This document shows positions 23,526 to 32,103 of a stretch of DNA of 40,841 nucleotides, piece by piece (the stretch's first letter is position 1; each line of letters starts with the position of its first letter). The notes beneath the pieces are model-generated. The model was not told the DNA's origin. It did not search any database and was given only the letters and a program-made list of their open reading frames with translations. Origin of the DNA: Bradyrhizobium neotropicale. GTDB taxonomy: Bacteria > Pseudomonadota > Alphaproteobacteria > Rhizobiales > Xanthobacteraceae. Made by a program: the position numbers and the translations under genes. The stretch spans positions 95,648-136,488 of the forward strand of contig NZ_LSEF01000059.1 in the NCBI RefSeq assembly GCF_001641695.1, written 5' to 3'.

Positions 23526-24677
23526 TCACTCCGCGCTGCGCTTCCAGGCGCCGGTGCCCAGCTTGCCCGTGATCACCGCCAGCGTGTCGCGGATCTCGTA
23601 TGCGCCAGCATCGCTATAGCCCGAGAGGCCTCTGAGGGCATGCAGGGTCCAGCGGCCATTCGCGGCCGTCATCATGCCTTCGTGCGGACGAGCCGAGCGC
23701 TGTGGCTCGGCGTGGAATTTGTAGGTGCCGTCACCCATGATCTGCCAGATCCATCGCGACTGTCCTCGGCCGCTCGGCACCATGATCTCCCAGGTGCCGA
23801 CCAGCGCAGGATCGATCGTCGATGATGTCGGCGCGGGTGCAGGGGAGACCACGGCCGGACGCGCGGTGACAGGCTCGGCTCCCTCGGCGCCGCCCGATGG
23901 CCGGCCGGCGAGATAAATCGCCTTGCGCGACAGCGAGCCGTAGACGAAGGGCTGCTGCTCGTTGCGGGTCGCTTCCATCACGTCGTCGCGCACGTTACGG
24001 AACATGAATGTAACCTCGACGCCAGGCGCCTCGATGTTGCGCAGGAGCGCAGCCGCAAACGGGCTGTTGCGCGCGTCACCGTCAAGCGCCGTGGTGCCGT
24101 CCCGTGCAGCATAAGCGACGAGGACGTTACCGACGGGCTCGATGCGGCCGAGCCCGCCGCTCGGGGCCGCCCGCGTGGCGAGCGAGCGGTTCATCTTGAC
24201 GGCAAATGGATTGTTGCGACAGGCGTCGAGGATGACGAGGCCAAGGCTCGTGGTGTTGGAAACCTGCAACATCACGCCCTGCAGGCTGATGGCTTCGTTT
24301 GCCGCATCCGTGTCCCGCTTCAGTTCAGCGTCGATCGGGATCAACCAGTTTTCGCCATTGATCTCCATGCCATGGCCTGCGAAGTACACAGTCGCCATGT
24401 CGGCACCAGCGGCCTCGCGACCGAATGCGATCAGGCCGCGACGCATCTCATCGAAGCTGGCGTTGGTGATCAGGGAGACCGAGAAGCCGAGCCGCTTCAG
24501 CGCCGCGGCGATGTCGCCGGCGTCGTTCGGCGGATTGAGCAGCGTGGGCACGTTCCTGTAGGCACCGTTGCCTATCACCAGCGCGACCCGCTTGCCCTCC
24601 GCCGCGGCGCCGGTCGGCAGCAGACCTGCAAACGCGGTTGCAAGGGTCAATCCCGAAACAAACTCGCGCCGGTTCAT
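23526..24677 (-). CDS. exported caspase-like peptidase (C14 family) with C-terminal beta-domain
   Basis: A 383-residue protein. NRREFVSGLTLATAFAGLLP is a signal peptide with twin-arginine character, followed by a p20-like caspase domain: KRVALVIGNGAYRNVP, TVYFAGHGMEI with catalytic H102, and LVILDACRNNPF with catalytic C153. A Pro/Ala linker (about 275-300) leads to a C-terminal domain that starts DPALVGTWEIMVPSG and ends LGTGAWKRSAE, with a GTWE...DGTYKF...GRWTL repeat like a small beta-barrel. ATG at 24677 is preferred over 24707 because the signal motif then starts the protein. Bacterial metacaspase-type proteins cut after Arg/Lys or act in stress responses; the substrate is unknown. It is convergent with the CoA-transferase gene. 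Confidence 0.9.
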   Translation of the reverse strand: MNRREFVSGLTLATAFAGLLPTGAAAEGKRVALVIGNGAYRNVPTLLNPPNDAGDIAAALKRLGFSVSLITNASFDEMRRGLIAFGREAAGADMATVYFAGHGMEINGENWLIPIDAELKRDTDAANEAISLQGVMLQVSNTTSLGLVILDACRNNPFAVKMNRSLATRAAPSGGLGRIEPVGNVLVAYAARDGTTALDGDARNSPFAAALLRNIEAPGVEVTFMFRNVRDDVMEATRNEQQPFVYGSLSRKAIYLAGRPSGGAEGAEPVTARPAVVSPAPAPTSSTIDPALVGTWEIMVPSGRGQSRWIWQIMGDGTYKFHAEPQRSARPHEGMMTAANGRWTLHALRGLSGYSDAGAYEIRDTLAVITGKLGTGAWKRSAE

Positions 24678-24755
24678 CTGGATCTCGCTTGCTTGAACGA
24701 GATGCATCGTACAGCAACCGATCCGGAGCAGCCACGGGTCGATTCCTCGTGAAGA

Positions 24756-25436
24756 TCAGAGCGAGCTGCCGCCGCAGATCACGATCTGCTGGCCGGTGAT
24801 GGCGGCGGCTTCCGCCGAGAGCAGGAATGCGACTGCGCCCGCGACTTCCTCCGGACGAATGAAGCGGCCGATCGGCGGCAGTTTTGGCGCGACATCGGCG
24901 CGCGTCGGGTCCTTCAGCATCGGCGTCTCGGTGGCGGCCGGCGCGACGACATTGACGGTGATGCCTTTCGGCGCGAGCTCCATTGCCCAGGATCGGGCGA
25001 GGGCGACCAGCGCCGCTTTCGTCGCGGCATATTGCCCGCGGCCGGCCGCGCCCGATGCGGTGCGGCTGCCGATCAGCACGATGCGCCCGCCTTCGGGCAG
25101 GCGAGGCGCGAGCGCGTTGGCGAGGCGCTCGGCGACATCGACATGCAGCCGCCACATCGCGGCGCCGTCGTCGTGGTTGAGCGCTCCGAGCGGACCGACC
25201 TTGAGCATGCCGGCTGCATGAACAAGCGCGGTCGGCTCCAGGGCCGCTACGGCGCCCGCAATGGTGTCGACGTCGCTCAAGTCGAGCGACAGGTGATCAA
25301 AGGCGGGATGGTCGAACGGCGCAGGACGGCGGCTGACGCCGGTCACGCGCCAGCCGTCGCGCAGGAGGCGCGTGGCGACCGCCGCGCCGATCCCAGAACT
25401 GGCGCCCGTGACGAGCGCGTGGGGCCTCTTCTCCAT
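24756..25436 (-). CDS. short-chain dehydrogenase/reductase
   Basis: A 226-residue SDR oxidoreductase. It has HALVTGASSGIGAAVATRLL (NAD(P) binding), LSLDLSD, LVHAAGMLKVGPL (NAG-like strand), RIVLIGSRTASG with S124, and QYAATKAALVAL with catalytic Y136 and K140. The C-terminal APAATETPMLKDPTR and AAITGQQIVICGGSSL are classical. The loop VSRRP after beta-2 suggests NADP. The start at 25436 lies 5 bases after the sialidase-like gene and the N terminus is canonical there; the longer frame starting at 25607 was rejected. As last gene of the symporter/sialidase-like operon it probably oxidises or reduces a sugar or sugar acid. Confidence 0.92.
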   Translation of the reverse strand: MEKRPHALVTGASSGIGAAVATRLLRDGWRVTGVSRRPAPFDHPAFDHLSLDLSDVDTIAGAVAALEPTALVHAAGMLKVGPLGALNHDDGAAMWRLHVDVAERLANALAPRLPEGGRIVLIGSRTASGAAGRGQYAATKAALVALARSWAMELAPKGITVNVVAPAATETPMLKDPTRADVAPKLPPIGRFIRPEEVAGAVAFLLSAEAAAITGQQIVICGGSSL

Positions 25437-25441
25437 GGTTT

Positions 25442-26635
25442 CTAGCTGCAGCGGGCGAGCGTCACCCATGTCTCGGTGACGCGCACATACTTGATCGCGC
25501 GGCGATGGAAGGTAAAGGCGAGGTGAAGCGCGCCATCCGCGCTCTGCTTGACGGAGGGGTAGGACAATTCGCGGTTGGTCTGGTCGCGGGAATTGTTGGT
25601 CATGCAATAGCCGTCGCCGGTCTCGACATCGCGCTTCGTCCAGCTTCGTCCGCTGTCGGTGGAGACGGCGAGTGTCATCGGCGCCCGTGGCGCGCCCCAG
25701 AACGCGGTGCGACCGTCCGCCGCGTTGCCGTCGCCGGCGATCACCGGCGGAAGGTCGTCCTCGATCTCGTCATAGAGCGACAGGCGGCGCTCGGTCGCAG
25801 CAGCCGCGCTGCTGTCGTTGAAGACCAGCGCGAGATGACCGTTGGCAAGGCGCGTGAACTGAATTGAGGAATTGTTGTTCGGAAGCGCCGTCGCAACCGG
25901 CGCCGACCAGGTGCGGCCGTGATCGGTGGAGCGGCTCTCGTAGATGTTGTCAGCCCAGCGGCTGCGAAACAGCGCGAGCAGCGAGCCGTCGTCGAGGCGC
26001 GCAATGCACATATGGACGCAGCCGCGGCTTCCCGGGACGTCCACATCGCGCCAGGTCGCGCCGGCATCGGAGGAAATCTTCACCGCGCTGGTGTCCTCGT
26101 CGCCGTTCCATTTCCGTCCCGGCGTGCTGTGGCAGTAGAAGACCGGCAGCAGCCAGTCGCCATTGTCGAGCACGACAATCGGCTGCCGGATGAAGGTGCC
26201 GCGGCCGCGCTGCTCGGGAAACAGCGTCTCGATCGGGCCCCAGCTACGGCCGTGGTCGCGGGAGATGCGGCGGCGGATCAGGGCGGTGTCCTGGTTGCCC
26301 GCAAGCTGCGCCGTCCATATCAGCCAGAGCGTGCCGTCCGGGGCAGGGAACAGCACCGGGTTCTGCTCGGATCGGGCGGAATCGTCGGACAGCTTTTCGG
26401 CCGGCGACCATTGCGTCGCGCCGCGGGCAAGGCGCGAGAAATAGACCGAGATGTCCGACATGCCCTCCTGCGTGCCGCCGAACCAGACGCAGGCGAGATC
26501 GCCGTTGGCGAGCGGCATCAAATTGGCCGCGTGATTCTGCACGCAGGGCGAGGGAATGAAGGCGTCGAACCGGTCGGGATCGCCGGCGGTCTGGCGAACG
26601 ACGCCGTCGGCCGCAGTCTCGCGTTCCATGATCAT
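25442..26635 (-). CDS. sialidase-fold (BNR/Asp-box) protein, apparently cytoplasmic
   Basis: A 397-residue six-bladed beta-propeller with four Asp boxes (S-x-D-x-G-x-x-W): SRDHGRSW at 125, SSDAGATW at 188, STDHGRTW at 236 and STDSGRSW at 325. Blades contain sialidase-like segments such as FIRQPIVVLDNGDWLLPVFY (arginine plus the LPV strand) and ELSYPSVKQSADGALHLAFT. There is no signal peptide, so the substrate must be inside the cell, in keeping with the importer whose stop codon overlaps the ATG (ATGA) and gives translational coupling. ATG at 26635 has AAAGGA 7 bases upstream. The fold also serves non-sialidase lyases and hydrolases, for example rhamnose-glucuronate lyases, so true sialidase activity is unproven. 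Confidence 0.88.
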   Translation of the reverse strand: MIMERETAADGVVRQTAGDPDRFDAFIPSPCVQNHAANLMPLANGDLACVWFGGTQEGMSDISVYFSRLARGATQWSPAEKLSDDSARSEQNPVLFPAPDGTLWLIWTAQLAGNQDTALIRRRISRDHGRSWGPIETLFPEQRGRGTFIRQPIVVLDNGDWLLPVFYCHSTPGRKWNGDEDTSAVKISSDAGATWRDVDVPGSRGCVHMCIARLDDGSLLALFRSRWADNIYESRSTDHGRTWSAPVATALPNNNSSIQFTRLANGHLALVFNDSSAAAATERRLSLYDEIEDDLPPVIAGDGNAADGRTAFWGAPRAPMTLAVSTDSGRSWTKRDVETGDGYCMTNNSRDQTNRELSYPSVKQSADGALHLAFTFHRRAIKYVRVTETWVTLARCS

Positions 26636-28068
26636 GTTGAGGTCCTTTCCATCAATGCATCGTGTTGCGCCGTCTGGGCCGAGGCGAGGCTGGCGGGTGG
26701 GCGGCCCAGCACGAGGCGCTCGACCGCCATCACGACCAGCGGCGTCACGGCGGCGACATACATGTTGTCGATGCCGAAGGGATTGCCGAGCACGTACCAG
26801 ACCGTCGTCGAGATCGCGGCGCCGATCAGGCCGGCCGTGGCGCCGCGATTGCTCGCGAACAGCGGCAGGTAGAAGCCCATCATCGCGACGATCGTGATCG
26901 ACAGGCGCAGCGCGCGCGTGAAGAACGACAGCTTGAGGATCTCGGGAATGAAGAAGACGAAGACCAGTGGCACGATGCCGATCGCGACCGAGAACACGCG
27001 GGTCATCTTCAATTCGCGCTCCGGGGTCGGCTTCCAATGGGGGACGTAGAAATCGCGCACCACCAGCGAGGCAATCGCCAGCGCAACCGTGCAGACGCTG
27101 ACGAAGATCGAGGCGACCAGCGAGGTCGTGACGAAGGCGGAGGCCAGCGGCGGCATCTTCTCCAGGAACACCGGCAGCGCATAGAGGCTGTTCATGTCGG
27201 GATAGAGGAACTTCGCCGCGACGCCGATCAGGGCGAGCAGGAAACCGAGCGGAAGGCAGAACGCCGCGGCATAGAGGGTCGCCTTGCGGGCATCATCCGC
27301 GCTCGGCGTCGAGGAGATCGCCTGGACAATGAACTGCGTCGAGAAGATCGCGCCGACCGTGCCGAAGGTCCAGGCGAAGATGGTGGCAAAGCCGATCTTG
27401 CCGTCCCAGCTGAAGTAGTAGGCGGGCAGCTTGGCCTGCATCGGTGCAACGCCGCCGGTCAGCGACATCGCAACCGCGAAGATGATGAGAATGCCGACGA
27501 CCTTGAAGGCGCTGTGCAGGATCGTCACCCAGGCGACGCCCTTCAGCCCGCCCAATACGTAATAGAAGGTGCTGACCACGGCGATGATGCACATCGCGAC
27601 CGGCAGGCTGACATGCAGCGCGGTGGCGATCGCAGCCGCTCCGCTGACATAATTGCCGACATTCACGAGCAAGAGCGCGTAGATCATGATCACCGACACC
27701 GTGAGCATGGTCGACTTGCCGTATTTCTGCGCGATCGCGGCCGAGATGGTGTATTCGCCGGAATTGTAGAGCTTCTTCACCATCAGGAGGCCGAACAGCA
27801 GAAAGCCGATCGAGGCGCCGAGCACGGCCCACCCCGCAGCCATGCCGGACTGGAACGCCTCCTGCGCCGTGCCGACGGTCGACTTGGCGCCGACGAATTC
27901 GGACATCATCAGCACGCCGACGACGATCGCCGGCATGGCGCGCGCGCCGGTCATGAACTGGTCGCTGGTCGTGCTGCGCAGCTTGAGCGTGAGCCAGGAC
28001 GTGAAGGCGATGTAGGCCACGATCATCGTGACGATGAGCGTGCTCTCTCCATTGAGGATGGCTTGCAT
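26632..28068 (-). CDS. Na+/solute symporter (SSS family)
   Basis: A 478-residue integral membrane protein with about 13 hydrophobic segments. It starts MQAILNGESTLIVTMIVAYI (TM1 of SSS proteins), then SEFVGAKSTVGTAQEAFQSG (TM2-3 sodium-site region) and GGLKGVAWVTILHSAFKVVG, a family signature. The C terminus is soluble. ATG at 28068 has AGAGGAAA about 8 bases upstream; an in-frame start at 28170 would add 34 polar residues and was rejected. The stop overlaps the sialidase-like gene by four bases (ATGA), and SDR follows, so uptake and intracellular breakdown are linked. Possible substrates are sialic-acid-like sugars, sugar acids or other carboxylates; none is proved. Confidence 0.9.
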   Translation of the reverse strand: MQAILNGESTLIVTMIVAYIAFTSWLTLKLRSTTSDQFMTGARAMPAIVVGVLMMSEFVGAKSTVGTAQEAFQSGMAAGWAVLGASIGFLLFGLLMVKKLYNSGEYTISAAIAQKYGKSTMLTVSVIMIYALLLVNVGNYVSGAAAIATALHVSLPVAMCIIAVVSTFYYVLGGLKGVAWVTILHSAFKVVGILIIFAVAMSLTGGVAPMQAKLPAYYFSWDGKIGFATIFAWTFGTVGAIFSTQFIVQAISSTPSADDARKATLYAAAFCLPLGFLLALIGVAAKFLYPDMNSLYALPVFLEKMPPLASAFVTTSLVASIFVSVCTVALAIASLVVRDFYVPHWKPTPERELKMTRVFSVAIGIVPLVFVFFIPEILKLSFFTRALRLSITIVAMMGFYLPLFASNRGATAGLIGAAISTTVWYVLGNPFGIDNMYVAAVTPLVVMAVERLVLGRPPASLASAQTAQHDALMERTST

Positions 28069-28427
28069 CGGCGGTGTTTCCTCTGGTGACGCGGACGCGG
28101 TGTTGTGAGGCCCGCTTTGCCCGGTTGTCGCTCGATTATGTTTGATCGGAATGCGAACAATTGTTGTCAAATGACATTAGACGCCTATGGGCGCCCTGCG
28201 TCAAGCGCACGCGCCGAGGCGGCGGCAAGGCGCGCCCCCGTCGCGCGATCATTGCCGCAGCAGGTTCAACGGGTTGCAGGCTTTTCGGTCGTTTTGGCTG
28301 ATTTGTCTGCTGCGCGTCGCGCGGCAGCGCAGACATTATCCGGAACGGCGGCTCGGAACCGATCTCCGCGCAAACGGGTTCCGAGTTTGTCGCAACGAAA
28401 ACCGCTGCACACTTTTCCGGACATGCT
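28069..28427. other. 359-base gap: promoter region of the symporter operon
   Basis: No gene is seen. On the minus strand a TTGACA (28171-28166) and several AT-rich bases lie about 100 bases upstream of the symporter ATG. Two overlapping palindromes occur: TGTCAAATGACA (28165-28176) and AACAATTGTT (28156-28165). The rest (28180-28427) is GC-rich with no clear structure and holds the end of the upstream M20 transcript. Confidence 0.6.
28156..28176. promoter_or_regulatory. overlapping palindromes, candidate operator of the symporter operon
   Basis: AACAATTGTT and TGTCA-AA-TGACA lie side by side 88-108 bases upstream of the symporter start and overlap the only -35-like TTGACA there. This fits a dimeric regulator of the operon, for example a GntR or LacI type, but no regulator gene adjoins the operon, so the assignment is tentative. 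Confidence 0.4.
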
Positions 28428-29576
28428 CTAATTCGTCGACAGCGCGGTCTTGGCGACCTCGGCCATCCAGCCGGATGCGACCGGCAAAATCGCGTCGTTG
28501 AAGTCGTAGCGCGGGCCGTGCAGCTCCGCGCCGTCGCGTAAAGGCCCGTTGCCGATCCAGACGAAGGCGCCGGGCCGGTGCTGGAGGTAGAAGGCAAAGT
28601 CCTCGCCGGCCATGCTGGGCGGAAGGCCGGTCCTGAGCTGCGCCTGCACCTTGTCCGCGGCGATGCACGCAAGGCCCGCTTCCGCCGGTGTGTTGATCAC
28701 GGTGCCGACGCCCATGACGATCTCGGGCGTGACCTTGACGCCAAAGCTCGTCGCGATACCGGCGCAGATCTCGTCGATCCGCGCGACGATGGTGTTTTTC
28801 ACCGCCTCGCGATGAAACCGCAGTGTGCCGCCGATCACGACGCGCCCGGCGATCTGGTTGCGCGCCGTGCCGCCTTCGAGCGTGCACAGCGAGAGCACGG
28901 CGGTGTCGAGCGGATCGACGCTGCGCGAAACGATCGACTGCATCGCCACGATCAGGTGGCCCGCGGCCATCACCGGATCGCGTGTCAGATGCGGCATGCC
29001 GGCGTGTCCCGCATGGCCTTCGATCGTGATGCTGACGCGTCCGCCGGAGGCCATGACGACGCCGTCATGGACTGCGATCGTGCCCGCTTCGAGGCCCGGC
29101 CAGTTGTGAAAGCCGAACACCTGCGTCATCGGGAAACGGTCGAACAGGCCGGCCCCGACCATCGCGCGCGCGCCGCCATAGCCTTCCTCGGCCGGCTGGA
29201 AGATGAAATCGACGGTGCCGCTCCAGTCGGTGTCCGCCGCCAGCAGCGCCGCCGCGCCGAGCAGAGAGGCCGTGTGCCCGTCATGGCCGCAGGCATGCAT
29301 CACGCCGCGATTGCGCGAGGCGTAAGCCAGCCCGGTATCCTCGGTGATCGGCAGCGCGTCCATATCGGCGCGCAGACCGACGCGGCCGTCAGCCGACCCG
29401 CGCGTCAGCGTCGCAACGATGCCGAGGCCGCCAATGCCGGCCTCGAAGGGAATGCCGAGCTCGGTGAGTTTCTCCTGCACGAAAGCTGCAGTCGCCTTCT
29501 CCTGCAGGGACAGCTCCGGGTTGGCATGCAGGTGCTGGCGCCACGCGGTCAGTTTCTGGTGAAGCTCGGGTGTCAA
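28428..29576 (-). CDS. M20 family aminoacylase/amidohydrolase (hippurate-hydrolase-like)
   Basis: A 382-residue zinc hydrolase: ELHQKLTAWRQHLHANPELS, MHACGHDGHTASLLGAAALL (His/Asp ligands), FQPAEEGYGGARAM (catalytic Glu and Glu ligand), GFHNWPG and SMAGEDFAFYLQHRPGAFVW (distal metal site). The lid domain lies between about residues 175 and 285. It cleaves N-acyl amino acids or related amides. No ATG lies at the expected position: TTG at 29576 gives the usual N terminus, and ATG at 29639 would add 21 atypical residues. It is downstream of the enolase-superfamily gene (104 bases) on the same strand and may be transcribed with it. A decayed copy of its 3' end lies at 14306-14470. Confidence 0.92.
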   Translation of the reverse strand: MTPELHQKLTAWRQHLHANPELSLQEKATAAFVQEKLTELGIPFEAGIGGLGIVATLTRGSADGRVGLRADMDALPITEDTGLAYASRNRGVMHACGHDGHTASLLGAAALLAADTDWSGTVDFIFQPAEEGYGGARAMVGAGLFDRFPMTQVFGFHNWPGLEAGTIAVHDGVVMASGGRVSITIEGHAGHAGMPHLTRDPVMAAGHLIVAMQSIVSRSVDPLDTAVLSLCTLEGGTARNQIAGRVVIGGTLRFHREAVKNTIVARIDEICAGIATSFGVKVTPEIVMGVGTVINTPAEAGLACIAADKVQAQLRTGLPPSMAGEDFAFYLQHRPGAFVWIGNGPLRDGAELHGPRYDFNDAILPVASGWMAEVAKTALSTN

Positions 29577-29680
29577 GGTTTTTGGTCTTTCGGATGGTGT
29601 CGGCGTTCGACACCATAGCGGATTATCCGGCCGCTGCATCCTGCGCCGGCGTATGCCTCGCTTGCAGCAGAAAGCGTTGC

Positions 29681-30766
29681 CTACGCCGAAAGCTTCGCCA
29701 GCCCCTTCCAGTCGAAGTTGATGCCGTGGCCCGCCCGCCTGGGTGCCACCGCCTTGCCGTCCTCGAGCACCAGCGGATGCTCGATATATTTGTCGAGCCC
29801 GAAGCCGTGCGCCTCCAGATACGAGCGGTTCGGGCAGGCCGCGAGCAGGTGCACGGTGATGTCGTGTGCGCCGTGGCTGGTGACGGGAAGATTGAAGGCC
29901 TCCGCGAGCCGCGCGATCTTCATGAAGGCGGAGACGCCGCCGCAATTGGTCACATCGGGCTCGGGATAGGACACCGCGCCGGCCGCGATGTAGTTCTTGA
30001 ACTCCCAGAGCGAGCGCAAATTCTCGCCGGCCGCGATCGGCACGCCCCCGGCCTGCATGATGCGGACATGGCCGGCGATATCGTCGGGTGTGATCGGCTC
30101 CTCGAGCCAGGTGAGGTCGAAGGGTTGAAGCGCGCGGGCGGCGCGGATGGCTTCCTCGACCGTCCACTTCATGTTGGCGTCCGCCATCAGCGGAAAGCCG
30201 TCGCCGAGATGCTCGCGCATCGCAGAGACCCGCGCGACGTCGGATTTGAGATCGGGCCGGCCGACCTTCATCTTGATGGCGCGAAAACCCTTGGCGAGAT
30301 TGCCGTCGGTCTGCTTGAGCAGATCATCGACGGAAAGATCGAGGTCGATGCCGCCGGCGTAACAAGGCACGTGGTCATCGAAGCCGCCGAGCAGCCGGAA
30401 CAGCGGCAGCTCCGCGCGCCGCGCCTTCAGGTCCCACAGCGCGATATCGAATGCCGACAGCGCCAGCACGGTCGGCCCGCCGCGCCCGCCATAATGCAGG
30501 CCCCACCAGACGTCATGCCAGAGCGCCTCGGTGTCGTCGGCCTCGCGGCCCTCGACCAGTTCGGAGATCTCGCGGCTGAGGATGTCGGCGACGGCCCCGC
30601 CGTTCCGGCCAACGGTGTAGGTGTAGCCGACGCCTTCGGCGCCATCGGCATCGCGGATGCGGCAGGTGATCAGCTCGAACGCCGCGATTCTGCCATGCGT
30701 GCTGTCGGAGAGGGTGACGGGGAGGGGGATCCGGTAGAGTCCGGTCTCGATCGTTGCCATGCGCAT
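29681..30766 (-). CDS. mandelate racemase/muconate lactonizing enzyme family sugar-acid dehydratase (enolase superfamily)
   Basis: A 361-residue protein. The capping domain runs to about residue 125. The barrel carries the K-x-K base (AIKMKVGRP, K165 and K167), metal ligands in MADANMKW (D196), TWLEEPI (E222) and IAAGENLRS (E248), and the Asp/His dyad D271 and H298 (PEPDVTNCGG and TSHGAHD). This is the mandelate racemase subgroup, in which many members dehydrate sugar acids or epimerise. ATG at 30766 has GGGAGGA 6 bases upstream. It lies 77 bases after a PepT-like gene. Its neighbours (M20 amidohydrolase, symporter, sialidase-like, SDR) suggest a sugar-acid breakdown route. Confidence 0.93.
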   Translation of the reverse strand: MRMATIETGLYRIPLPVTLSDSTHGRIAAFELITCRIRDADGAEGVGYTYTVGRNGGAVADILSREISELVEGREADDTEALWHDVWWGLHYGGRGGPTVLALSAFDIALWDLKARRAELPLFRLLGGFDDHVPCYAGGIDLDLSVDDLLKQTDGNLAKGFRAIKMKVGRPDLKSDVARVSAMREHLGDGFPLMADANMKWTVEEAIRAARALQPFDLTWLEEPITPDDIAGHVRIMQAGGVPIAAGENLRSLWEFKNYIAAGAVSYPEPDVTNCGGVSAFMKIARLAEAFNLPVTSHGAHDITVHLLAACPNRSYLEAHGFGLDKYIEHPLVLEDGKAVAPRRAGHGINFDWKGLAKLSA

Positions 30767-30843
30767 AATGCGTCCTCCCAAGCTTTTCTTGGCAGGCTAG
30801 GCCGGTGTGCGCTGACCGGCAACTGCGAGCAGCGCAAGGCAGC

Positions 30844-32037
30844 TCACCGCATCGTCGCAAGCTGCAGTGCCAGCGCGCAGGCGCGGTCGTATTCGCCAAG
30901 GTTGATCCATTCGTCGATGGTGTGCGCCTCGTTCTGCCCGGCGCCGAAGGTCACGGTCGGAACGCCGTGGCGGACCATCCAGTTCGCATCCAGGCCGCCA
31001 TTGGCGGCGCGGATGTTCGGCGCTCCGCCGACGGCGGAGACGGCCGCGACCGCGCGTTTGACCACGGGAAGGCTCTCCTTCATCCGGAACGGATGATATT
31101 CGGTCTCGGCCTTGAACTTGACGCGGCCGGACTTTCCTTCGCTGTTCTTGACGCGCTTTGCCGCCTTCTCGAACGCCGCCTTGTAGGCCTTGGTGATCTC
31201 CTTGAAGAACTTTGCATCGTGGCTGCGGCTTTCGCCGCGCACATGCACATAGTCCGTGACGACGTTGGTGGCATCGCCCGCGGGGCGGCCCTCGCCGCCG
31301 GTGACGGGGCCGACATTGCTGGTGCCCTGGCGCTTGCCCTTCACCACCTTGCCGAACCAGCCGCCGGCCTTGAGGTCGGCGAGCGCCAGCGCAAGGATCA
31401 TGGTCGAAGAGATGCCGCGCTCAGGCGCGACGCCGGCATGCGAGGCGCGCCCGAAGATCTCGACATGCCAGCGATCCGCGCCGACCGCGCCGATGGTGAC
31501 GTTGGAGGCCGAGCCGCCGTCATAGTTGAAGGCCATCACCGGCGAGCCGAGCTCTTCCAGCTTGACGTGGCGCGCGCCATGCAGCCCGCTCTCCTCGCGC
31601 ACGCAGAACAGCAGCGTGATCGGTGGATGATCGAGCTTCTGCTTTTCAAGCTCGGCGGCGAGCGTCACCAGCACGCCGCAGCCGCAGCGGTTGTCGCCGC
31701 CGAGCGCGGTCTTGACCGTGTTGACGATCTTGCGCCCCGAAACCTTCGGCTTGGCGCCGGCGCACAGCGGCACGGTGTCCATGTGGGTCATGAACATGAT
31801 GCGCGGCTGGTTGTGCAGCGCGCCGCGGCCGGGCAGATCGACGATGAGGTTGCCGGTCTCGGTCGGCAGCGGAATGCGCGTATTGGCGTCGTCGAAGCGG
31901 ATTGCACCCGCCGGCACGCCGGCCTTTCTCAGCGCCGCGGTAAGCTCGCGCCCGATCGCGGCTTCCTGTCCAGTCACGCCCTCCACAGACAGGAAGCGCA
32001 TGAGGCGGTCGGTGGCAGCTTGCGTGTCGACAGGCAT
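30844..32037 (-). CDS. M20 family metallopeptidase, PepT-like
   Basis: A 397-residue zinc peptidase. FMTHMDTVPL (His and Asp ligand), LGGDNRCGCGVLVTLAAELE (bridging Asp), LFCVREESGLHGARH (catalytic Glu and ligand), FNYDGGSASN (ligand Asp) and the last His in NEAHTIDEWI complete the dinuclear site. RASHAGVAPERGISS marks the lid domain. It is closest to tripeptidase T and related aminopeptidases; a cytoplasmic location is likely because no signal is present. ATG at 32037 overlaps no gene and has AAGGAAAT upstream. It sits between an MFS transporter (66 bases) and the enolase-superfamily gene (77 bases) on one strand. Confidence 0.9.
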   Translation of the reverse strand: MPVDTQAATDRLMRFLSVEGVTGQEAAIGRELTAALRKAGVPAGAIRFDDANTRIPLPTETGNLIVDLPGRGALHNQPRIMFMTHMDTVPLCAGAKPKVSGRKIVNTVKTALGGDNRCGCGVLVTLAAELEKQKLDHPPITLLFCVREESGLHGARHVKLEELGSPVMAFNYDGGSASNVTIGAVGADRWHVEIFGRASHAGVAPERGISSTMILALALADLKAGGWFGKVVKGKRQGTSNVGPVTGGEGRPAGDATNVVTDYVHVRGESRSHDAKFFKEITKAYKAAFEKAAKRVKNSEGKSGRVKFKAETEYHPFRMKESLPVVKRAVAAVSAVGGAPNIRAANGGLDANWMVRHGVPTVTFGAGQNEAHTIDEWINLGEYDRACALALQLATMR

Positions 32038-32103
32038 GATTTATTTCCTTGAATGCTTGGTACGCGTCAGCATCTCCCGCGGCGCCTGATTTCGCAAGAC
32101 GCC

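Noticed and set aside
26662..28089. Plus-strand frame of 475 codons opposite the symporter gene
   Set aside because: Its product is a repetitive Arg/Asp/His-rich string with no fold signature; the minus-strand symporter explains the stretch.
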